Origin: Mauremys mutica | Lineage: Eukaryota; Chordata; Testudines; Geoemydidae | NCBI RefSeq assembly: GCF_020497125.1 | Contig: NC_059075.1 | Coordinates: 66,731,321-66,795,320, forward strand | Direction: 5' to 3' | DNA: 64,000 nt | In this document: positions 56,390 to 64,000 of the stretch, one piece after another | Numbering within the stretch: the first letter of the stretch is position 1 | Layout: every line of letters begins with the position of its first letter | Position numbers and translations under genes: made by a program | The notes under the pieces: model-generated | Database searches by the model: none | Seen by the model: the letters and a program-made list of their open reading frames with translations, nothing else | Told to the model about the DNA's origin: nothing

Positions 56390-57180
56390 TGGTATTATTG
56401 TGGGAAGCCAATGCTGAAGAAGGGATTGCATATTGCTCTGAAAGTGCTGAGGTTTGTGGTCATCCTCCTCTTTTCCAGGAGTCAGTTCCAGAGGCACAGG
56501 TTGGTTGCCAAGAAAGCTCTGTCTTCTGTACATATGAATCTCACTCTCATGTTCCATTGTTCCCATGAAACGTAGCTGTTGTAGGAAGTCATGATTGTGC
56601 AGGGGGAGGCAGTTTGTCAGGTTAGACTTGAAGATGAGAGCCAAAACTTTGAGTGATGTGGTAGTCAAAGGAAAGATAGTTAAGAGATTAACTCTGGGGT
56701 GATGTAGTCTCTGTGTCCTGTGTTACTGAGTAAGGAGCTGCTGTTCTATACCAGTTGCCACTTTTTTAAGGCTGTTGGTTTCATATGTAGGTACAGAAAA
56801 CTGCAGCAATCAATCCTAGAGGCCACAAATGCATCAACTACACTGGCTAAATCTGAAGCAAACAGCATGGGGTGCAGTCTCCTGGCCAGCTGTAGGTGGA
56901 AAAAGGCATTTTTCACAGCTATGGCTATTTGTGTCTTCAGAAGCCCTGAAGGATGCAGGTGGAGACTGAGGGTGTAGACTGTCTTAACGATCTGAAGGCA
57001 GATGCCTCCAGTGGAGGGTGATATTCTAGAGGTGGTAAGTTCTTTCCACGCTACGCTTACCATTTTAGTCTTTCCACCATTCAATTTCAGCCAGATAATC
57101 TTCATGGATTGGCATTGGATAAAATGATGGAATGGAACTAGACATCCCTCTTCTCTTGTATATTTGAGAGCGGAAATCAA
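56390..57180 (-). mobile_element. L2-like LINE fragment, antisense
   Basis: The minus-strand frame around 56746-57180 reads with gaps SLHLHPSGLLKTQIAIAVKN, AFFHLQLARRLHPML, ASDLASVVDAFVASRIDCCS and KKWQLVQN, the post-catalytic thumb region of L2/CR1-clade reverse transcriptases. Further on, at about 56480-56520, a DRAF...LWNSL motif marks the ORF2 C-terminus. Frame shifts and stops are present; this is an old relic. Confidence 0.8.
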
Positions 57181-57534
57181 TCAAGGAAAGTAAAGAGAAA
57201 GCAGTTAAACTCAGTCCATTAGTTCAAGTAGAAGGAGTCAAAAGCATGCTGGGTATCTGATCTAAAAGAGTAAGTGGCATGGTCTGTGTTAATGAATCCA
57301 ACAGCAAAATGTGTCCCTTTGTGCATAATAAATGGATTTTTGTTGTCTTAGCAACTGCCAGAAAATGTGCCAACTATCAATGTAACAATCTGCTTTGTCA
57401 TCAGGGTGACAAGTTAACTACCTATCCATGGTATATCCAGTTATGCCCATATCTTCTAGCTGACTGCCATAAGCTTTTACACCAGCTATTTAATTTCTTT
57501 CAACCATTCAGCTTGTTTGGACACACACGAGCTA

Positions 57535-57870
57535 GATCCACAAAGAGATTTAGGCACCCAACTACCACGTTAGGCCTAAATCCAAAAGTTAGATCCTCAT
57601 ACCACCCTGCTCCCACCACCTAACCCTGTAGGTGCTTAACTTTCTTCCAGTGGGCATGTGCAAAGCCATCTCAGTCCTGATGCCCAGCACCTAATCCCTG
57701 GCAGAATACTCAAACTAGGTGTTACCTCTACCTCTATCACCAGGACTTGCACTAAACAGTGGTTAGAGCACTCACCCAGGATGTGGGCGAGCCAGGTTCC
57801 AATCCTCACTCTGCCTGATGTGGAACTGGGACTTGATCCCAAGTCTCCCACACCTTAGGAGAGCACCCTA
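57535..57870 (+). repeat. Composite repeat with tRNA-like segment
   Basis: Contains 'gatttaggcacccaactacc' and 'gtaggtgcttaactttc', then a tRNA-like part with box A-like 'tggttagagcactcacc' (57762-57778) and box B-like 'caggttccaatcctcact' (57792-57809). Likely a dispersed reptilian repeat, not a tRNA gene. Confidence 0.5.
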
Positions 57871-57879
57871 ACCCTGGGC

Positions 57880-59190
57880 CATAGGTTGTGTAAATCAGCA
57901 TAGCTCCATAAAGGAGTTATATTAGTTTACCCCAGCTGAAGATCTGATCCCATATCTCTTTGATGGGAAGAAGAGAACTCAACTCTGAACTTTTGCAAAG
58001 TTTGGGGTGTTTGGATTTGGCATGTTAGAGAGGGTGGGGTTCAGGTGGGGATCCGGATCCAGGGTTTTGATTTGGGCCTATGTATAATGTAGAGCTTGTA
58101 TGAAACATACATAACCTGAGCATCTGGCCCACAAAGTTCAGCTCCACATGCAAAATTCAGCCTGGGGTTATGGTTTGGATCGCCCTACAATAGTTACTTT
58201 CATTTATATCAGCATCTGGGAAGGCAGAGATTCTCTGAACATATGAGACAAATCCATGATAGCAAGACAGACTTGCTCATACTCCATTCAGTCCTTAGCT
58301 TCTGTGCTATTCAGCAACTGGCAGCCTTTTGCAGAATGGTTACCTGCCCACTAGCAACTGAAATGAAGCCACCAACTCATTGCCCCTGGGCCCCTGAACA
58401 ATCCATCAGGTATATCTGTTAATATGGCGATGTGTGGTATATCTGAGGATTACCAGATAACTACATTGGGTTACATGTGACCTGGGCTGAATTTAAACTG
58501 GTGTCCTAGCCTCTATTAGCTACCCCTCAATCATCCAATTTTCTCTTGTTTGATCAAGGTTGGATTTTTTGACCTTCTTGCGCTCATCGGGAACATCAGG
58601 ATGATGCAAATGTCTGAATCTGGACAGATGGTTTGGGGGCAAGGGGGAGAATCAGCCACCAAAATGGATTTATTTGTCTGTCTAGGAAGGGGAAAGAGAG
58701 AAGTAAAGTTCCTGTGTTTTTGTATCATTTTATTACTGAGCTAGCCTATATTGCTGGAAAAAAACGATTGACGTATCCTATGTAAATCACGTGTGTTCAT
58801 GAGGCTGATAGAACTATTAGCAGAGTGAAGGCAGACACTCCCTTTTGTGGGTTCACATAGCAAGTCTGTGAATCGATGGCATTCCTTATGCCACAGCAAA
58901 CTCTATGGCTGTGCACAGCATGGGCTTTTTTCTAAGAGTGGAAAACTGTTAGCTGGTAATCTAGGGTTCACTGCTGGGAAAGCAATATTTATTTATTTAA
59001 CGTTTTGCGTATTCACTGAGCCAAGCAATTGCATTCTTAGTGGCCAAGTGGAACTCTTGGAGCCCACCACTAAATTTGGTTCCTTGACAACGTGTCATTG
59101 TTTGATCTGCACCACAGCTGCAGCTTGGATTTTCTTGAAGACCCCAACAGTGCTAGTTGGTTGCACGGAGGCCTCGCCCAATTCGGAATG
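57880..59190. other. No gene recognised
   Basis: Nothing firm. A segment at 57980-58160 ('gggatccggatccagggttt') resembles 27095-27330. Confidence 0.45.
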
Positions 59191-59214
59191 GGTTAAGGTC
59201 GAAGCTGGGCAAGT

Positions 59215-60075
59215 TAGCAGTAGGGTCTATGACGAGGAACTGATTGGTGGTTGGTGATAAGCACCAGTCTTCCTGCCACAGAGAGTCTGCTATCACGTCC
59301 TGGCATGGCAACCTCAAACACAATGAGTGTTGTGATGAAAGATGTGTAGCTGGTGGGTTTAAAAGGTCTTTGAAAAAGGCAGGTTTGGGTCAGTATGTGT
59401 CTTTGCAACAGGCAAGCTGCTTGAGATCTCCTTCCTGATGTAAGGGGAAGCAATGTGGCTCAGAACTGGAAGCCCTGAAAGATGAGTCGGTTGGAGAGTT
59501 CCTGTGATGATACACACTGTTGAGTTGAATTACATATCAATGAGTTTTGGTGTGTGCCAACTGACTCCATACTGGCACACAGTACTCTGCTATTGAGTAT
59601 AAGATGGCAAGGGCTGAGGTCCTTAGGGTTAGAGCATTTGCTCCCCATGAAAAACCTGCCAGTTTGCTGAGAAGGTTGTGGCAAGTCTTGATCTTTGCTG
59701 CTATCTTGCTCAGGTGGCTTTTGTATGTCAGTGTTCAGTTGGGAGTCACGCCTAAGTAAACTGGACAGGCTTCATGCTTTAGCCTCTGGCCATTCATTAT
59801 GATGCTTAGTTCTCTCTTAGAATTGGCATGGTGGAGGTGGAATGTGCTAGAGACTGTCTTGCTGGTGCTAGGTTGAAGGTGCCATGTCTTGCAGTAGTCA
59901 GCCAGCTTTGCAGTGTCGTCACTCAGGGTCTTCTCCAGCCCAGAGGAAGTTGGAGTCTGTAGCCCACAGCAGATGATGTCTGTATAGATAAACTTCCATT
60001 ACTGGGTTGGTGGCAGGTTCATTGACGTATAGATTGAACAAGGGAAAGCAGTTACTAGGGAAGGGCAAAGTGCCA
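59215..60075 (-). mobile_element. Non-LTR retrotransposon RT relic, antisense, not CR1
   Basis: On the minus strand, from 60075 down: LFNLYVNE (finger/palm), then in another frame KFIYTDIICCGLQTPTSSGL, where the usual YADD is reduced to YTDI, then EKTLSDDTAKLADYCKTWHL, SKTVSSTFHLHHANSKRELS, ACPVYLGV, KTCHNLLSKLAGFSWGANAL and LRTSALAILYSIAEYCVPVW. This order is that of the palm-to-thumb region of a non-LTR reverse transcriptase, but the sequence type differs from the CR1 and L2 copies in this window. Several stops and shifts; inactive. The clade is not resolved. Confidence 0.75.
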
Positions 60076-60589
60076 TGTTAAAATGTTTTCCTAGAGCCCC
60101 ATTTCATTCTGAAGAGAAGCAAGGTTTAGGGTGCTCAGAATGACAAAAGCATTGCAGCCTGTCTGGTAAGTGGCCCACTCCCCCAGTCCAAAATACAGGG
60201 CACTTACCAGATAGCTATGAAAAATTTGTCATTGGGAATAGGCTGGAGCAGATCTGCAAAGTAAAGAAAGCATGCTGTGAACTGTGTGTAACATGGCTTC
60301 CTGGCCTTCAACCCCAGATCTGCCACTCTTCTTTCCCTGTTCTTATCAACAGCTCCCCTGGGATATAAGATTTCCTTTGTTTCTCTCCTCAACACCTTCT
60401 GCATGCAGTTTTTATAAGATATTGCTGTTCTAAGAAAAAAGCTTTCATTACTAGTACTAATCATCGCCATAGGATTTTGAGTGTGTGAACAATTGGCCAG
60501 AAACTCTTCTTAGAATATAGCATGACCTGCAGGTCAATAGAGAGAATTTCCCTGGGATTTGTGAGAGAAAATAACTCCTAGTTGTATAC

Positions 60590-60990
60590 TACCAGACTCA
60601 GTTATTTGCCCAAGGCCAGAGAGTTTGAACCTGGTCTGTTTTTAGGAACTTCTGGTAGTTCTTGGATGGGGCAAGCACTTAAGACCCTCCATTTTCATTT
60701 CCTTGTAATTATTTCCTCCCTCCCCATCCACCCCATTAGCACATTGAATTTGATGACTTCCTGAGAGAGAGATGGGACAGGAAGCCAAGAAGTTCTGTCT
60801 TCTGACCCTGACTCTGTGTGATCTTGTACAGTTCATGCCTTGGGATATAGTTCCTACATATTCTAGTGGTATGAGAACAAGCCTGGGAGCTAGGTACTTC
60901 TGAGTTCCAATCCCAGCTCTGAGAAACTCTCTGGACACGAGCAAATAACTTTTCCCTGCCTTTTTAAGCCAATGCAAGAGGAATTGTAAA
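60590..60990. repeat. MIR-like SINE pieces
   Basis: 'cagttatttgcccaaggcca' at 60599 (antisense MIR core) and, from about 60875, 'cctgggagctaggtacttct' and 'gttccaatcccagctctgag' (sense MIR 5' part). Two diverged pieces in opposite orientation. Confidence 0.6.
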
Positions 60991-61036
60991 GGCAAAGCTA
61001 CGTAATTTATATCTCAGATAATCCCTCCCCTCTCCT

Positions 61037-61062
61037 CCCCCCCCCCCCCCCCCCCCCCCCCC
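61037..61062 (+). repeat. 26-base poly-C tract
   Basis: An uninterrupted run of 26 C, followed by 'gccgcc'. The run on the other strand is poly-G. Long C runs are rare in vertebrate DNA and are prone to length errors. Confidence 0.9.
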
Positions 61063-61069
61063 GCCGCCA

Positions 61070-62440
61070 GCATGCTTGCTGAGTTTAGTTTTGGTTTTAA
61101 TGCTCAGTGTTCTTGGCTGTAATGTCATCCGCTATGCTGTTTATTTTAATTTTGATGGATATCCATTAGCCAAGACAGCTGGCAGTTTTCCTTCTGGTAG
61201 CCACTTGGGATGCAAAATGGAGCAACTCCAATCTACCCCAGCCAAGGAGCTGGCCTTCTGTGTGTATATATACTTGCTCAGTTTAAGATTAATGAGGCCA
61301 ATGCCAAACCTAAATCATCCTTTCTACTTGGTTGCATAAGTTGCCATATGACTGTTGGATGATGACGAGCTGCCTTACGGGCGCTTAATCATGTGAAGTT
61401 GCAATAGAGTGACTAATATGCGCAGTATGTCATGATGGTTGGGAAAACTTAAAAACTGTGGGAGCGTTTTTGTGATTGTGACGCAGTTTGCTGTAATTTA
61501 TTGTGTATGAGTGGGTTTTTTCCTCCTTTACTTCAAGAATTCTCAGTCTTTCTTGAATGAGTGTTATGGCGTGGGTGACACTGCAATGCCATTCAGTGGC
61601 CCGTCCATCATTGAAAGAGAGATCATGCTTAGCAACATTGCTTGGCAACAAATCAGCAGCATTGTGTACTATGGAAATGTCACTTCTGCTTAAAATAATT
61701 TGATATTTAAAATCATATGGGGAGGACTCTTTCAAATATACAGCCCATGTACTGGCTCTCACAAAATTGCACAAGAATGTACCACATGTGTAAAAATAGG
61801 TTGTGCACAAACAAATATGTGTGTAATTTCCATAGGGCAGATGTAGAGACTTTTTTTTAAAAGTGTGTGTGGGTGAAACAAATATTTGATCATCATTTGG
61901 GCTGAACTATGCAACTCCCTGCTGGATTAGCAATTTATCCTGAGTAATGCAGCTATTCCAAACTCATACCAATACAGCTTCCAGACCAAACCACTGTATA
62001 TTCTCTAAGTGTAAATACTTAGAAACATGTCTGAAATGACTCCCCTAGGAGTGACCAATCAGTTTCTTCATGGACGGGTTCATCTAATAAAGATACAGCA
62101 GAACATACTCATTATGTTGGGGGATACTTTGGGGTGACTTCAGAAGACAGGAGGTTGCTTAATAAATGTGGTACCTTGTATAAGTTTCACTGTGACTATT
62201 TCTCTTCCTCTCTCATAATTTTGTTTCACAGTGTAACATGATTTTATATATACAAACTATGTTACGTTACATACTGTAGATATATCTTAGCTCCTGTTTA
62301 TCTTAGTGTAAAGGGGCTGGCCTTATATTCATTATGATATGTAAATTGCCCCATCTGCCAGCACTCTCAATGCCTGGCCAAAACCAGCTTGTGTGTGCAG
62401 AGTAAATGGCTAAACTGAACCCCAGGGAGACTTCAGTGGT
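61070..62440. other. No gene recognised
   Basis: No supported exon or repeat. Open frames near 61430-61810 are not family-like. Confidence 0.45.
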
Positions 62441-62444
62441 GGCA

Positions 62445-63120
62445 GCAAGAAGAGAGAAGACCTTGGGAAACCTTGTCTCCCCTAGACCATTCCCCATTAT
62501 TGAAGGCATCTACCCTCAAAGTCAGTCCACAGCCTTGGAGTCTTTTTGGCCTTCTTAGTGCATCTGAATTCCCAAATGGCCATGTCAGGAAATGGATGCC
62601 CACTTCAACTGTGTCTGGCCAGGCAATGGCACCTCATCTTATGAGCCAGGGCAGACCTACCCACAGTGATCCATGAATATGTGACGCCCCCAGACAGGAT
62701 TACTGCAACTCAGATCTAGGGATGGTGCTGCACATCCTGAAAAAGCTCCCACTTTTGTTGATACAAAATACAGTAGCCCATTTGCTTAGGTACAGGTTAC
62801 CAGGCACACATCAGCCCAGTGCTCTGCTCTTGACGCTGGTTCCCTGTTGAATGGTGTCTGCCCTAATGTTCAAAGGCCTCTGTGGGACTGGCCCTAGATC
62901 CCTGAGGGATCACCAATCTTTTTCCATAATCATGGTCTCCACTGGCACTATGAATTTGTCAACCAATAGGAGAAGGTTCTGAACATGAGAGACAAAACTT
63001 TCATGTAATAATATCAGGGCTGGACATAAACTATGGAACTCACCCCTAGAAGAGATAAGAATGGCCATAGAAATAACTGCAAAACTAATTTCTTCCACTA
63101 AGCTTTCCCTCAGGGAGTTC
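62445..63120 (+). mobile_element. L2/CR1-clade LINE fragment, sense
   Basis: Plus-strand frames read DYCNSDLGMVLHILKKLPLL and LIQNTVAHLL (about 62695-62785), then LMFKGLCGTGPRSLRDH and LWNSPLEEIRMAIEITAKLI (to about 63100). This is the same ORF2 C-terminal region as at 56390-57180, in the opposite orientation and from a different, diverged copy. Confidence 0.75.
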
Positions 63121-63124
63121 ACAC

Positions 63125-63780
63125 CCACCCACTCTCTGTTTGTGTTTACTTGCTTATTTGTGTGTGAGACACAAACACAATCTATAAACTAATTAAACTA
63201 CTTAACCTACAGAGTGGGAGGGAAGAAAGAGAGAGAGTATTTCTATTTTTATATAGTTGGGAGGTGACAAAACAGCAGTGGGAGCCATGTAAGTACCTAG
63301 TGAGATGGATAGATCTGTGATTGGTCTCTATACCCACACTATGTTTCTGCCTCAGTCTGTGTTAGATGAATGTTTGCTGGAGATAAACAATTTATCATAC
63401 AATAAGATCAGCTCCCCTGATTACTGTGTTTCATCTTTCTAGACACTTTTTCTTGTGCTACCAATTTTGCATTTGGTACTTTGTGAAATTTCTCTGATTG
63501 TACTACCTATTAATACCTCACAGCCCTGCTCAGCCTCTCTTCCAGTGAAAGAGAAACAATAGTGTACGCAGCCACTGACGTGTAAAATCAATTTATCCAT
63601 CTCTACAGAGAGAATAGACTATATACAGGATAATACGTTCAGGACAAACTCCTGTCTCTGCATCTGTGAGGCACATCCTTCTTATGAAAAGTTAGGGTTG
63701 GTAGAAAATGTTATTACATGAGCTTCTCTCTATTTGCATTCTTCTGACAATTCAATAGGCTTAGCCATTGGTTGAAAGAA
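63125..63780. other. No gene recognised
   Basis: No exon or clear repeat found. Confidence 0.45.
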
Positions 63781-63784
63781 ATTA

Positions 63785-63900
63785 AACTGTAAGCTGTTTT
63801 GGGCAGGGACCATCTTTTAGTTCTGGTTTGTACAGCACCTAGCACAATGGGGCCCTAGGCAATACCTTGGGGATTCCAGATGCTATGGTAATAGAGATAG
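63785..63900 (+). repeat. CORE-SINE/L2-type 3' tail
   Basis: Contains 'aaactgtaagctgttttggg', 'cagggaccatcttttagttc', 'gtacagcacctagcacaatg' and 'gatgctatggtaatagagat', the standard tail of this old reptilian repeat. Confidence 0.75.
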
Positions 63901-64000
63901 TGACAGTTACATAAGAGAGGTATCAGAGTACAATATTTCTTGCATACTGTGAGTAGGAGCGGGGTATCTTGTCCTCTGGGAGCAGATACGCTTAGACAAA

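Noticed and set aside
57762..57810. tRNA gene
   Set aside because: Box A- and B-like motifs are present but there is no cloverleaf; part of a dispersed repeat.
1..64000. CRISPR arrays, operons or prokaryotic systems
   Set aside because: The window is plainly vertebrate nuclear DNA with spliced genes, SINEs and LINEs. Tandem arrays here are minisatellites without spacer structure.

Overview
Vertebrate nuclear DNA, most likely from a cryptodire turtle. The best taxonomic marker is a tRNA-headed SINE of the tortoise Pol III type at 19321-19497. Many CR1 LINE pieces, numerous short hAT and Harbinger-type elements and old CORE-SINE/MIR copies fit the same reading. Base composition is AT-leaning with one clear CpG island (about 50400-51500). 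Genes are few, exons are short and most of the window is intron or intergenic sequence packed with transposon relics.

Genes. SYNJ2BP (OMP25) lies complete on the + strand in four coding exons (4711-4774, 12519-12655, 14813-14908, 16304-16444). They join in frame to a 145-residue protein with one PDZ domain and a C-terminal membrane anchor, and a polyadenylation signal lies at 16920-16925. About 35 kb downstream, a CpG island leads into a short first coding exon at 51839-51877 whose 13 residues resemble the start of DESI2 (PPPDE-family isopeptidase). The rest of that gene is not found and presumably lies beyond the right edge. A processed copy of SNRPF (40561-40797) is open to its stop codon but lacks the normal N-terminus. 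I see no tRNA or rRNA genes, no CRISPR array and no operon-like structure.

Layout. 1-4500: intergenic, with an MIR-type SINE and a hAT element. 4500-16950: SYNJ2BP, its introns holding nested MITEs, a pogo/Tigger-like element and a CR1 tail. 16950-32000: intergenic, with a hAT element, the turtle SINE, a long antisense LTR, several MITEs and an antisense CR1 block. 32000-36000: a GC-rich repeat complex with inverted repeats, G-rich minisatellites, a 70-bp tandem array and a 2.3-kb hAT-bounded composite. 36900-37610: a Penelope-like retroelement fragment split by a Harbinger MITE. 39900-47770: hAT elements, the SNRPF copy, a solo LTR and a CR1 LINE split by a hAT element. 50200-51880: CpG island and DESI2-like exon. 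51880-64000: probable intron of that gene, with a solo LTR inside a microsatellite, two L2-like LINE fragments and a third, different non-LTR reverse transcriptase relic.

No new multi-gene system is evident. The most informative observations are the possible DESI2-like gene next to SYNJ2BP, the open SNRPF retrocopy, and the series of nested transposons whose target-site duplications can be read base by base. All family names come from recognition by eye, without database searches.
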